NCBI GenBank assembly: GCA_964640055.1 | Contig: CAZXFH010000003.1 | Coordinates: 52,632 to 116,631 of the forward strand | From: CAZXFH01 sp964640055 | GTDB taxonomy: Bacteria; Fidelibacterota; UBA2242; JAFGTP01 | Direction: 5' to 3' | DNA: 64,000 nt | Part shown: positions 34,520 through 43,098 of the stretch, in pieces | How positions within the stretch are numbered: the stretch's first letter is position 1 | Layout: each line of letters starts with the position of its first letter | Translations under genes and position numbers: made by a program | The notes under the pieces: generated by a model | What the model saw: the letters and a program-made list of their open reading frames with translations, nothing else | Told to the model about the DNA's origin: nothing | Databases searched by the model: none

Positions 34520-35316
34520 TAACGGTCTAACCTAAAATTGTCACCTAAATATAACCGCCTGGCCTCTTCATCGTTAGCTAAAAATTCTGAGGTGCCCGAC
34601 TTAAGGATCTGGCCCTCAAACATCAGATAGGAACGGTCGGTAATGGAAAGCGTCTCGTGAACGTTATGGTCGGTGATCAAGACCCCAATCTGACGGTCTT
34701 TTAAGCTGACCACAATTTTTTGGATATCTTCCACTGCGATCGGATCAACGCCAACAAAAGGTTCATCCAGCAGGATAAAATCAGGCTTGGTCACCAGGGC
34801 CCGGGTGATTTCCGTGCGACGCCTTTCCCCGCCGGACAGTGTGTCGGCCCGGTTCTTGCGTAAATGTTTAATAGACAATTCATCCAAAAGCGCTTCCAGC
34901 CGTGCTTGCCGCTCCTGCTTGCTCAGGTTCAGGGTTTGTAAGACCAGGGCAATATTTTGTTCTACGCTAAGTTTGCGAAAGACAGAAGGCTCCTGCGGCA
35001 GATAGCCGATGCCCAGGCGGGCGCGTTTATACATCGGCATTTGAGTGAGATCCCCTTTGTCCAAAAATATTTTTCCCCGGGAGGGTTTGATCATACCGGT
35101 AACCATGTGGAAGGTAGTGGTTTTGCCGGCGCCATTCGGTCCCAGGAGGCCGACCACTTCACCCTTGGCAACTTGCAGGGAAACATTGGAGACCACTTTC
35201 CGTTTCCCGAATTTTTTAGACAGGGATTGACAATAAAGAATCTTTTCGTTGGGTGCTGATGTGATGGCGACTTTTTCCGTGTTTGCACTGTTTTGAGCAG
35301 CTGTTTTCATTGGCAT
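34519..35316 (-). CDS. lptB: LptB, ATPase of the LPS export ABC transporter
   Basis: 265 aa from the ATG at 35316, 2 nt past lptC; an in-frame ATG at 35373 would overlap lptC by 55 nt. Walker A GLLGPNGAGKTTTFHM, Q-loop YLPQEPSVFRKL, ABC signature LSGGERRRTEI, Walker B FILLDEPFVGVDPIAVEDI, and switch His in LITDHNVHETL are all intact. The DPIAVxDIQ segment is characteristic of LptB. It powers extraction of LPS from the inner membrane via LptFG, which are not in the window. A charged 30-residue N-terminal extension precedes the core. Confidence 0.95.
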   Translation of the reverse strand: MPMKTAAQNSANTEKVAITSAPNEKILYCQSLSKKFGKRKVVSNVSLQVAKGEVVGLLGPNGAGKTTTFHMVTGMIKPSRGKIFLDKGDLTQMPMYKRARLGIGYLPQEPSVFRKLSVEQNIALVLQTLNLSKQERQARLEALLDELSIKHLRKNRADTLSGGERRRTEITRALVTKPDFILLDEPFVGVDPIAVEDIQKIVVSLKDRQIGVLITDHNVHETLSITDRSYLMFEGQILKSGTSEFLANDEEARRLYLGDNFRLDR

Positions 35317-35318
35317 AG

Positions 35319-35855
35319 CTAAGACTTGTTTAATTTCCGGTCGGTGACACCGGTTGGTTTCAAAATAGTCCATTGTTCCAGATCGGCATCGGATTCAAAG
35401 CCGATACCCCGCAAGGTGTCCCGCTTTTCAGTGATCAGTGTAATGGTTGTGTCCGAAGTAATCCGTTCTTTTTGGTGGTCCCAGTGGAGGGCTTCGGTAA
35501 AGAGTGTGGCGCCACTGTCTGATACCACGACCACATTTTGCCGGGCAGTCAGATGATTGCTTTTTTCGTTTACCCGTGCGACCTGCGCGGTCAAATGTGA
35601 TGATTTTCCCCCCTGGGCATTGAAAAAATCGACGGCCACGGATTCATTCATCAGAATAGTGCTGGTCTGTTCGTATTTGCGCAGGTGCCCGGCCCGGATA
35701 ACCGCCCGGTTGACCCCGTTTTTGGTTAATATGATAGTAGAGTTCCAGCTCTCCTGATCGGGAAAATTACCCGCGGGAAGATTTTCTTCGTCGGGTATAT
35801 CGGAGCAACTCAGCAGCAGAAGCGCAGCCAGTGTCAGGGCCAGGATATATTTCAT
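35319..35855 (-). CDS. lptC: LptC-like LPS export lipoprotein
   Basis: 178 aa. The N-terminus is a signal peptide ending in LLLLSC (Cys17), so the protein is a lipoprotein rather than the transmembrane-anchored LptC of E. coli, as is usual in FCB bacteria. The rest is a beta-jellyroll-like sequence of alternating strands (NSTIILTKNGVNRAVIRAGHLRKY, HLTARQNVVVVSDSGATLFTEALHWDHQKERI, GIGFESDADLEQWTILKPTG), the typical LptC/YrbK pattern with G-x-G-F-x-S-D. It bridges the LptB2FG complex to LptA in the periplasm. It overlaps kdsD by 4 nt. Confidence 0.88.
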   Translation of the reverse strand: MKYILALTLAALLLLSCSDIPDEENLPAGNFPDQESWNSTIILTKNGVNRAVIRAGHLRKYEQTSTILMNESVAVDFFNAQGGKSSHLTAQVARVNEKSNHLTARQNVVVVSDSGATLFTEALHWDHQKERITSDTTITLITEKRDTLRGIGFESDADLEQWTILKPTGVTDRKLNKS

Positions 35856-36826
35856 GACATGATTCCGTGTTTAAGAATATCGTGAATGTGAATAATGCCG
35901 GTGGGCGGCCCGCTTTTGTTTTTCTCGTAGACAAACAAGATAGTAATCGCATGCTTTTCCATTTTGCGCAGGGCATCAATGGCCAGCGCGGAACTTTTAA
36001 TCCATTTAGGCCGGGTACTCATGATAGTCTCCGGATATTTATTTAAAAAATCATTGGTTTTTTCCAGACCGCGACGCAAATCCCCATCGGTGATTACCCC
36101 TTCCAGCTCGTTGTGCATATTGACAATGCCCACGACACCCAGACCTTTTTCGGTCATCACAAAGAGAATATCTTTCATGGTTTCGTTTTTCCGGGCCAGC
36201 GGTACAGTATCGCCCACGTGCATCAGATCGGAAACCGTGGTCATTAAGCGGCGTCCCAATATGCCACCCGGATGCAGACTGGCGAAGTCTTTTTTTTCAA
36301 AGCCCCGGCGGTCTAACAGCGCGATGGCCAGGGCATCGCCCAAGGCGGTAGTCGCAATGGCGCTGGCCGTCGGCACGATTCCCAGGGGGCAGGCTTCTTG
36401 CCTGACCTGGGTTGAAATAACGACATCGCATTTAGTGGCCAGGGTGGAGGCGGGCTTGCCAATTAATCCAATAGTGGGAATGCGGGTTTTTTTAATGCTG
36501 GGTAACAGTTTGACGATCTCTTCGGTTTCGCCGCTATTGGATACAATGAGCAGGATATCATTTTCAGAGATACCCCCCAGATCACCATGGGCGGCTTCAC
36601 CGGCATGAATAAAAAAGCTAGGCGTGCCGGTACTGGAAAAAGTGGCGGCGATCTTACGGCCGACCAGTCCGGACTTGCCCATCCCAATTACGATCACCTT
36701 GCCATTGGACTGATAAATTATTTCAATCGCGCGTTGAAAACGCTGATCAAGCCGATCCTTCAACTCGGAAATAACCCGGGCTTCAATCTGCAACAACTGT
36801 CTGGCCTTTTCTAAATTCTTTTCCAT
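35852..36826 (-). CDS. kdsD: D-arabinose 5-phosphate isomerase (KpsF/GutQ family)
   Basis: 324 aa. First step of Kdo synthesis: ribulose-5-P to arabinose-5-P. A SIS domain (about 30-170) contains VIGMGKSGLVGRKIAATFSSTGTPSFFIHAGEA, SNSGETEEI and PLGIVPTASAIATTALGDALAI, the last carrying the catalytic His/Glu region. Two CBS domains follow (about 205-320: VGDTVPLARKNETMKDILFVM, GVITDGDLRRGLE, RKMEKHAITILFVY). It lies 6 nt past kdsC and 4 nt into lptC. Neighbouring kdsA, kdsC and kdsB make the Kdo assignment secure. Confidence 0.96.
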   Translation of the reverse strand: MEKNLEKARQLLQIEARVISELKDRLDQRFQRAIEIIYQSNGKVIVIGMGKSGLVGRKIAATFSSTGTPSFFIHAGEAAHGDLGGISENDILLIVSNSGETEEIVKLLPSIKKTRIPTIGLIGKPASTLATKCDVVISTQVRQEACPLGIVPTASAIATTALGDALAIALLDRRGFEKKDFASLHPGGILGRRLMTTVSDLMHVGDTVPLARKNETMKDILFVMTEKGLGVVGIVNMHNELEGVITDGDLRRGLEKTNDFLNKYPETIMSTRPKWIKSSALAIDALRKMEKHAITILFVYEKNKSGPPTGIIHIHDILKHGIMS

Positions 36827-36832
36827 AGGCGC

Positions 36833-37381
36833 TTATTCCCCCGGCCCTGGGTCAGTCAGACGACCGACCGCAGTTTGATACTTGTTTTGTGCTTTTAAAA
36901 TTAGCTCCACCACCTCTCGTAACACGCCCTGACCGCCTGCGCGCCGGGTGATATAGCGGACATTATCCTTGACTTCCCGGGGGGCATTGGGCACACAACA
37001 AGGTAATCCCACCCGTTTTAAGATCGGCAGGTCAACCAGATCGTCACCAATGTAGGCAATTTCAGTCTCTTTGACTTTAAATTTCTTTTTAACCGTCATA
37101 AAAGGTTTTAGTTTGTCCAAACTATCTTGGTATAGATGATCGGCGACCCCCAATTGTTTCATGCGTGCCGTGGTGGCCGCCGAGTGACGACTGGAAATAA
37201 GGGCAAAGGGAAAATGAACCCGTCGCAGCAGGACGATACCAACCCCGTCGTGGGCGTTGAATTGTTTGTATTCCTGACCGTTACCGCTGATAAAGAAAGA
37301 TCCGTCGGTTAAAACACCATCCACATCGGTGAGCAACAGTCTGATTTTTTTCAAGCTGTTTTGTAGTTGTATATCATTCAT
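36833..37381 (-). CDS. kdsC: KdsC, 3-deoxy-D-manno-octulosonate 8-phosphate phosphatase
   Basis: 182 aa HAD-type C0 phosphatase. The nucleophile/acid motif is LTDVDGVLTDGSF (about 16-28), motif II is ISSRHS (about 58-63), and motif IV is IAYIGDDLVDLPIL (about 104-117), with GLPCCVPNAPREVKD after it. It dephosphorylates Kdo8P to Kdo. It has no cap domain, matching the tetrameric KdsC family. The start overlaps kdsA by 8 nt. Confidence 0.95.
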   Translation of the reverse strand: MNDIQLQNSLKKIRLLLTDVDGVLTDGSFFISGNGQEYKQFNAHDGVGIVLLRRVHFPFALISSRHSAATTARMKQLGVADHLYQDSLDKLKPFMTVKKKFKVKETEIAYIGDDLVDLPILKRVGLPCCVPNAPREVKDNVRYITRRAGGQGVLREVVELILKAQNKYQTAVGRLTDPGPGE

Positions 37382-38198
37382 TATCTGTCCTGATAGCTGT
37401 GGATATCCTTAATAAGCTATCGATCAAACCTGCCAGATCGGCCAGGGGATATTGCGTAGCGCGATCACTTTTGGCTTTTTTCACCTGATCATGTACTTCC
37501 ATGAAAACGCCATTACATCCGGCTGCTACCGCAGCTCGCGCCAGATGGGGAATATAAGCCCGGTTACCGCCGGTAATGCTGCCACCCGGTAGCTGCGCGC
37601 TGTGGGTGGCATCAAAAACGACCGGATAGCCGCTGGCCTGCATGATCGGAATCGAACGCATATCGGTGATCAAGCCACTATAACCAAAAGTATGGCCGCG
37701 CTCCGTCAAAAGTATTTGCTGGTTGCCGGTGGATTCGATTTTTGTCACAATGTGCTGAATGTCGGAAGGGGATAAAAATTGTCCCTTTTTAACATTAATC
37801 GTTTTCCCGCTGCGGCCAGCCGCTACTAACAGGTCGGTTTGCCGGCACAAAAAAGCCGGTATCTGGATTACATCGACAACCTCTGCCACCGCGGATACCT
37901 GATGGGACTCGTGGACATCGGTGAGCAGGGGTAAGCCATAGCGGGTTTTGACCTGGTCCAGGATCTTCAACCCCTTGGTCAGACCCGGCCCGCGAAAAGA
38001 GTCAATGGCCGTGCGGTTCGCCTTGTCAAAAGAGGCTTTAAAAATGAATTTAAAGTCTTGTGTTTGGGAAAGTTCTTTTAAGGCGGCTGCCATGCGCAAG
38101 GTCTGTTCTCGGCTTTCAATTACACAAGGGCCCAGAATGAAAACCAGAGGTGCTTCGGCACCGATAGTGAGCGAATCTATGTTAATTTTTTTTGGCAT
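37374..38198 (-). CDS. kdsA: KdsA, 3-deoxy-8-phosphooctulonate synthase
   Basis: 274 aa. Condenses arabinose-5-P with PEP to give Kdo8P. Visible motifs: LGPCVIESREQTLRMA (21-36), FKASFDKANRT (about 52-62), the substrate loop SFRGPGLTKGLKIL, VIQIPAFLCRQTDLL, and the C-terminal metal/substrate motifs FDATHSAQLPGG and FMEVHD. The Cys in GPCVIES corresponds to the metal-binding Cys11 of Aquifex KdsA, whereas E. coli has Asn; thus this is of the metal-dependent class (inference from that residue). It overlaps pyrG by 17 nt. Confidence 0.96.
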   Translation of the reverse strand: MPKKINIDSLTIGAEAPLVFILGPCVIESREQTLRMAAALKELSQTQDFKFIFKASFDKANRTAIDSFRGPGLTKGLKILDQVKTRYGLPLLTDVHESHQVSAVAEVVDVIQIPAFLCRQTDLLVAAGRSGKTINVKKGQFLSPSDIQHIVTKIESTGNQQILLTERGHTFGYSGLITDMRSIPIMQASGYPVVFDATHSAQLPGGSITGGNRAYIPHLARAAVAAGCNGVFMEVHDQVKKAKSDRATQYPLADLAGLIDSLLRISTAIRTDNE

Positions 38199-39825
38199 GA
38201 TTTTTTTTCAATTTATGTTGCAAAGCGGCTTTAACAAATTCACGAAACAGCGGATGGGCCTGATCGATCCGCGATTTCAACTCGGGGTGGAATTGACAGG
38301 CCATAAACCAGGGGTGGTCCGGATATTCGATCATCTCCACTAAGTTCAGCTCCGGATTGACCGCTCCCATCACTAACCCGGCAGCGGTTAATTGTTCCAG
38401 ATAAGTGTTGTTAACCTCATAGCGATGGCGGTGTCGCTCCTGAATTTTCTGGCAGCCATAGGTCTGGGCCGCTTGGGTACCTGTATTGATTTCCGCGGAA
38501 TAGGCCCCCAGTCGCATGGTTCCCCCCTTGTCGACAATTTGTTTTTGTGCTTCCATTAAATCGATAACGGGGTGAGGTGTTTCTCCGTCAAATTCAGTGC
38601 TGTTGGCATCTGTAAGGCCACAGCGGCTGCGGGCAAATTCGATGATGGCACACTGTAATCCGAGGCAGATACCGAAAAAAGGAATCTGATGTTCGCGGGC
38701 CAGCTGGATGGCATCAATTTTTCCTTCAATACCCCTTTCGCCGAATCCGCCGGGGACCAGCAAACCATCGATTTTCTTTATCACCGCCGGCGAGTTTTGG
38801 GCATCATAAAATTTTTCCGCGCCGATCCATTCTACCTGAACATGGGCATCATTTTCCGCCCCGGCATGCACAAAGGATTCCAGGATCGATTTATAGGAGT
38901 CGTGCAGTTTGGTATATTTTCCACATACACCGATAGTGACAGTATGTTGAGGCTCCTTTACCCGTTTGACAAATTTTTTCAAGGATTTGAGCTGGGATTT
39001 CTGTTTGGAGATCGCTAGGCGTTCGCTAATGATATCCCCCAGATTCTGCGTATCAAATATAATTGGTATCTCGTAGATTGTTTCCGCATTAATGGCCTCG
39101 ATCACGGCTTCCGTGGGTACGTTACAGAACAGGGAGATTTTTTTCTTGATTTCGTCAGTGAGATGATATTTTGTGCGGCACAGCAAGATATCCGGGGAGA
39201 TGCCGATCTCACGCAACCGCATGACGCTGTGCTGGGTGGGTTTGGTTTTTATCTCACCACTGGATTCAATATAGGGCACCAGCGTCAGATGGATATTCAG
39301 ACTGTTTTTGGTTCCCGATTCAATTGTGAACTGACGAATGGCTTCCAGGAAAGGCAGACCTTCAATATCACCGACCGTGCCACCCACTTCGCAAATAACG
39401 ATATCAAACTGGCCCTCTTTATTCACACTGGCGATCCGGCGTTTGATTTCACCGGTGATATGGGGGATAACCTGGACGGTAGCCCCCAGGTAATCGCCGC
39501 GGCGTTCGCGGGTGATCACTTCATTGTAAACCTGTCCGGTGGTGGTGTTGTTAAGCGCGCTCATGTTAATATTAAGGAAGCGCTCGTAGTGTCCTAAATC
39601 CAGGTCGGTTTCAGAGCCATCATCCAGGACAAAGACCTCACCGTGCTGATAGGGGCTCATGGTTCCCGGATCGATATTGATATAGGGATCGATCTTGAGA
39701 ATGGTAACTTTGTATCCCCGGGATTTGAGTATGTAGCCGATGGATGCCGAGGCAATCCCTTTGCCCAGACCGGAGATCACGCCCCCGGTCACGAAAATGT
39801 ACTTGGTGTTTTTTTCACGCCCCAT
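38182..39825 (-). CDS. pyrG: CTP synthase (glutamine hydrolysing)
   Basis: 547 aa, standard length. The N-terminal synthetase domain begins FVTGGVISGLGKGIASASIG and KIDPYINIDPGTMSPYQHGE. The C-terminal class I glutaminase domain (about 300-535) has GGFGERGIEGKI, the nucleophile motif GICLGLQCAIIEFARS (Cys in G-I-C-L-G) and the HPE motif FHPELKS. It makes CTP from UTP, and its place between kdsB and kdsA fits supply of CTP for CMP-Kdo. It overlaps both neighbours (17 and 11 nt). Confidence 0.97.
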   Translation of the reverse strand: MGREKNTKYIFVTGGVISGLGKGIASASIGYILKSRGYKVTILKIDPYINIDPGTMSPYQHGEVFVLDDGSETDLDLGHYERFLNINMSALNNTTTGQVYNEVITRERRGDYLGATVQVIPHITGEIKRRIASVNKEGQFDIVICEVGGTVGDIEGLPFLEAIRQFTIESGTKNSLNIHLTLVPYIESSGEIKTKPTQHSVMRLREIGISPDILLCRTKYHLTDEIKKKISLFCNVPTEAVIEAINAETIYEIPIIFDTQNLGDIISERLAISKQKSQLKSLKKFVKRVKEPQHTVTIGVCGKYTKLHDSYKSILESFVHAGAENDAHVQVEWIGAEKFYDAQNSPAVIKKIDGLLVPGGFGERGIEGKIDAIQLAREHQIPFFGICLGLQCAIIEFARSRCGLTDANSTEFDGETPHPVIDLMEAQKQIVDKGGTMRLGAYSAEINTGTQAAQTYGCQKIQERHRHRYEVNNTYLEQLTAAGLVMGAVNPELNLVEMIEYPDHPWFMACQFHPELKSRIDQAHPLFREFVKAALQHKLKKNHAKKN

Positions 39826-40558
39826 GTTTATTTAAAATCCTTTCTGCCCGTTGCAGATCCGCGGGCGTATCAATTCCCAGCGAATCGCGGGTGGTTATAA
39901 CAACATATATCTTGGCACCATTTTCCAGAACACGCAACTGCTCTAATTTTTCCAAACGCTCCAGCGGTGATGCCGCCTGGCGCACATAATTTAACAGGAA
40001 TTCTTTACGAAATACATACAGACCAATATGTTTCAAGGCCGGATGGCTTCCGGAGATTGTTTCACCTGTGCGAATGTAAGGAATCTTCTGGCGGCTGAAA
40101 TAAAGGGCTTCGTTATTGCGGTTGACTAACACTTTAACCACATCCGGGTCAGCCAATTCCTCCGGGGTAATATGCTGGCGAGCCGCTGTGGCAACCGGGC
40201 AATCCGGGTGCTGATCAAGGGTCTTAATGCAGTTGTCAATCAGGTCCGAATTGATAAAAGGTTGATCTCCCTGAATATTGACCGCTAATTCACAGGGCCG
40301 GGATTGAATCACATAAGCACAGCGATCTGTTCCGGAGGGCAGGTTTGCCGGGGTCAACACCGCTTCGCCGCCAAAGGAACGCACGCATTCTAAGATGCGC
40401 TGATCATCTGTGGCCACCAGTAATTGATCCATGGCCTTGGACCGGGAAGCCTGTTCATAGACATGCTGGATTAATGGTTTGTTTTGCAGCTGTTTTAAGG
40501 GTTTTCCGGGGAAACGGGTAGAGCCATAACGCGCCGGGATAACACCGATTACCTTCAT
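39815..40558 (-). CDS. kdsB: CMP-Kdo synthetase
   Basis: 247 aa. Activates Kdo with CTP to CMP-Kdo for lipid A inner core. The nucleotide-binding N-terminus VIGVIPARYGSTRFPGKPL, DQLLVATDDQRILE, AVLTPANLPSGTDRCAYVI, VNIQGDQPFI and the C-terminal HIGLYVFRKEFLLNYV, LEKLEQLRVLENG, IDTPADLQRAE are exact KdsB blocks. It overlaps gatC by 4 nt and pyrG by 11 nt. Confidence 0.96.
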   Translation of the reverse strand: MKVIGVIPARYGSTRFPGKPLKQLQNKPLIQHVYEQASRSKAMDQLLVATDDQRILECVRSFGGEAVLTPANLPSGTDRCAYVIQSRPCELAVNIQGDQPFINSDLIDNCIKTLDQHPDCPVATAARQHITPEELADPDVVKVLVNRNNEALYFSRQKIPYIRTGETISGSHPALKHIGLYVFRKEFLLNYVRQAASPLERLEKLEQLRVLENGAKIYVVITTRDSLGIDTPADLQRAERILNKHGA

Positions 40559-40884
40559 TCGGTGGTATCCTTTATTATCTTAGGAACCTGGTAAAAAGGG
40601 CCGTGAGTGGTGGGGGCGTTGGCCAGAAATTTATCCTGGGCATGAGAGGGTTGCGCCTGATCTGCAGCGAAAACATTACTGATATCCTGCACATGTGAGA
40701 GGGGTTTAACCTGACGGGTATCCACCTGTTCCAGTTGTGTCATGTAATCCAGGATTTGCGTTAATTGTGACCTGTAGGTGGTCTTTTCCGTCTCATCCAG
40801 ACTCAGTTTAGCCAAACCTGCTATTTTTTCCACAGTCGCTTGATTAATTTGCATAAAACTCATCACTGCTTTTTCAAGGGCCAT
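40555..40884 (-). CDS. gatC: Asp/Glu-tRNA(Asn/Gln) amidotransferase subunit C
   Basis: 109 aa from the first ATG; later in-frame ATGs at 40860 and 40851 would give a more typical N-terminus (MQINQATVEKIAGLAKLSLD), and no start has a strong ribosome site. The family pattern is clear: VEKIAGLAKLSLDETEKTTYRSQL, ILDYMTQLEQVDT, and the C-terminal LANAPTTHGPFYQVPKII (usual LxNAP...FxVPkvI). It stabilises the GatAB amidotransferase that makes Gln-tRNA or Asn-tRNA. gatA and gatB are not in the window. It heads the long reverse block. Confidence 0.92.
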   Translation of the reverse strand: MALEKAVMSFMQINQATVEKIAGLAKLSLDETEKTTYRSQLTQILDYMTQLEQVDTRQVKPLSHVQDISNVFAADQAQPSHAQDKFLANAPTTHGPFYQVPKIIKDTTE

Positions 40885-40930
40885 AAAATTTACAGAATTT
40901 GTTGTGCTAAATCAAGGGGGCATAATACTT

Positions 40931-40946
40931 TGGCAAATATTTTGCA
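40931..40946 (+). promoter_or_regulatory. Candidate sigma-54 (-24/-12) promoter
   Basis: TGGCAA (40931-40936), 5 nt, then TTGCA (40942-40946): this matches the sigma-54 consensus TGGCAC-N5-TTGCA with one mismatch and the exact 12-nt GG-to-GC spacing. It lies in the divergent 204-bp gap between gatC and the M29 aminopeptidase gene, 142 bp before that start, pointing toward it. The window itself encodes RpoN. A match this short can occur by chance, and no enhancer-binding activator is nearby. Confidence 0.35.
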
Positions 40947-41088
40947 ATTTATTCTATCCAAGCAGTAAAATAGTTTCAGTCTGAGTGTGTATAGCAACCA
41001 GAATAAAATAGTGGCTGAAAATCGGCAATACCATGTTTGCCTTTTTTCATGTATTTTTAAGGGGTAGTAAAAATGGAGGTATATAATC

Positions 41089-42282
41089 ATGGACAACAAG
41101 ATTAAAAGACAAGATCTGGAAACCTGGGCTGATTATCTGTTAGACCATTCCCTGGGAGGCGTGGCAACAGAAGATGTGGTGATGGTAAAAGGCGAAAACA
41201 TTACCTGGCCTTTGATGTCGGTTCTGCAGGAAAAGATTATTAAAGCGGGAGCAATACCTGATATGTTTTTAGTCCCGCCGGATAACAATCGCGGACAGGT
41301 ATGGAGCGCCACCATGGCCAGAGAAGGTACCCTGGATCAGATTAAGGGGGTCCCGGACTGGATGGTGGCCCGTTACGAGCATATGACCAAATATATTGAA
41401 ATTCTGGGCGCGGAAGACCCTGAATTGTTCGCTAATCCACCGGAGCAGAAAGCCGCGGCCATTGCCCGTGAGGATCGCCCTTTGCGGGAAATCCGGTTAA
41501 GCAAACCATGGGTTTTGACCCTCTTTCCCACGCAGGCTTTCGCTGAAATAGAGAATATGAGCCTGGCGGAATATACGGATGTTATTTTAAGCACTTCCCT
41601 GACCGATCCCAAATACCTGGAGAAGGTAGAAGAACCTCTTTATCAGTTGATCCAAAAGAGCTGTCAGGTACGTATCCTGACCCATTGCCCGGATCTAAAT
41701 CGTCAGTTAGAATTAAAAATGGATATCGCTGAGCGTCAAACTGTAAAATGCACCGGTAAGCATAATTTTCCTGATGGTGAGGTTTTTACCAGCCCGGACG
41801 CCAATAGCGTCTCCGGAGAGATTTTCATTGATCTGCCAATCTGGTACAACGGCGTAACCGTCCGAGGTATCTATTTAAAGCTGGAAGCGGGCCGGATCGT
41901 CGATTATAAAGCGGATCAAGAGCACCCGACCCTGAAAACCATTATTGAGACTGACAAAGGCTCCCGACGGATTGGCGAGGTCGCGCTGGGTATGAATCAG
42001 GGGCTGCAGACCGCCCTGAAACATCCGTTGTTTGTGGAAAAGGTGGGCGGAACCCTGCATATCGCCATTGGCAGTAGTTATCCGGAATGTTTTGTAGAGG
42101 ATCCCAATTCCGAACAGGGGCACCGGGAAATTAAAGCGCTAACTGATAAAGGGATCTATAATGCCTCGGCTCAACATGTGGATCTGGTGGTTGATTTTCG
42201 GGAAGGTGGCAGCGGAGAGCAGGTGTTTTTTGATGATCAGGAGGTCATCTCGGAAGATAATATCTGGAAGATACCGGCGTAA
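41089..42282 (+). CDS. M29 family aminopeptidase (PepS/AmpS type)
   Basis: 397 aa with GGAGGT 9 nt before the ATG. The family uses two metal ions (Co/Zn/Mn) in its C-terminal half to release N-terminal amino acids. Metal and catalytic motifs seen: GKHNFPDGEVFTSPDANSVSG (about 224-244; E in GEVF), RRIGEVALGMNQG (about 297-309), GGTLHIAIGSSYPECF (about 324-339; H and Y), and HVDLVVDFREGG near the C-terminus (H and D). Cytosolic, no signal peptide. A candidate sigma-54 promoter precedes it. It is followed within 15 nt by an L,D-transpeptidase-like gene. Confidence 0.9.
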   Translation: MDNKIKRQDLETWADYLLDHSLGGVATEDVVMVKGENITWPLMSVLQEKIIKAGAIPDMFLVPPDNNRGQVWSATMAREGTLDQIKGVPDWMVARYEHMTKYIEILGAEDPELFANPPEQKAAAIAREDRPLREIRLSKPWVLTLFPTQAFAEIENMSLAEYTDVILSTSLTDPKYLEKVEEPLYQLIQKSCQVRILTHCPDLNRQLELKMDIAERQTVKCTGKHNFPDGEVFTSPDANSVSGEIFIDLPIWYNGVTVRGIYLKLEAGRIVDYKADQEHPTLKTIIETDKGSRRIGEVALGMNQGLQTALKHPLFVEKVGGTLHIAIGSSYPECFVEDPNSEQGHREIKALTDKGIYNASAQHVDLVVDFREGGSGEQVFFDDQEVISEDNIWKIPA

Positions 42283-42297
42283 ACAGGGAGGATAGCA

Positions 42298-43098
42298 GTG
42301 ACTTTATTGCACGACAAACACAAAAAGGAACGCCGCCGTCCGTCCCAGGTCTTAATCCTGGCAGGTATTGGCATAATGATCGTGGTAATCGTGATCGGTG
42401 TATTTATGCAAGTCGTTAGCCCGGTGCCGGCCGACAGTCAGCAGCTCCTGCTGGTGATAACCCCCCGGCTACAGGCTTCGCGGGGTTATTTGTGCCAGTT
42501 TAAACGGGTTAAAGACGGGGGAAAGTGGCAGGCAGCCGGTGATACCATACCCATTGTATTGGGTCGTAATGGATTGGGATGGGGGCGTGGTTTGCATCCC
42601 CGCAAGGCCAGTCTGCAGCCTCGTAAAGAGGAGGGTGACGGACGCAGCCCCGCCGGTGTTTTTCAGCTGGGGACGGTCTTTGGATTTCCACCGGAAACGG
42701 AGCTGGGCGAACTCCATATGCCTTACCAACGGGTGACTGAATTACTGGAATGTATCGACGATCCAGATTCCCATTACTATACGGATATAATCGAAAGAAA
42801 TCAGGCCGATACGGTTGATTGGCACTCTTCCGAACATATAATGCGCTCTCCGACGGCCTACCGGCTGGGTGTGGTCGTGGAACACAATCGCCATCCGGTG
42901 AAACCCGGGGCCGGCTCTTGTATCTTTCTGCATGTATGGACCGCGCCAACCGATTCAACTTTGGGCTGCACAACCATGTCGCTGGCAGATATGCACAATC
43001 TGATCACTTGGCTTAAAGCCGATCAGAAACCGGTATTGGTTCAACTGAGCCGGGAAATGTATGCTGATTATCGCACGGAATGGCAATTGCCCGAGTAA
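42298..43098 (+). CDS. Membrane-anchored L,D-transpeptidase-like (YkuD/ErfK) protein
   Basis: 266 aa, GTG start with GGGAGG upstream. A single N-terminal transmembrane helix (about 19-40, QVLILAGIGIMIVVIVIGVFM) places the catalytic domain outside. GDGRSPAGVFQLGTVFGF (about 115-132) is the substrate-side loop of YafK-like members, and FLHVWTAPTDSTLGCTTMS (about 210-228) holds the conserved His and the nucleophile Cys (G-C-T-T-M in place of the usual S-x-G-C-I/V-R). Such enzymes form 3-3 cross-links in peptidoglycan or attach proteins to it. The non-canonical Cys context makes YafK-type or exopolysaccharide-linked roles possible. Confidence 0.82.
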   Translation: MTLLHDKHKKERRRPSQVLILAGIGIMIVVIVIGVFMQVVSPVPADSQQLLLVITPRLQASRGYLCQFKRVKDGGKWQAAGDTIPIVLGRNGLGWGRGLHPRKASLQPRKEEGDGRSPAGVFQLGTVFGFPPETELGELHMPYQRVTELLECIDDPDSHYYTDIIERNQADTVDWHSSEHIMRSPTAYRLGVVVEHNRHPVKPGAGSCIFLHVWTAPTDSTLGCTTMSLADMHNLITWLKADQKPVLVQLSREMYADYRTEWQLPE

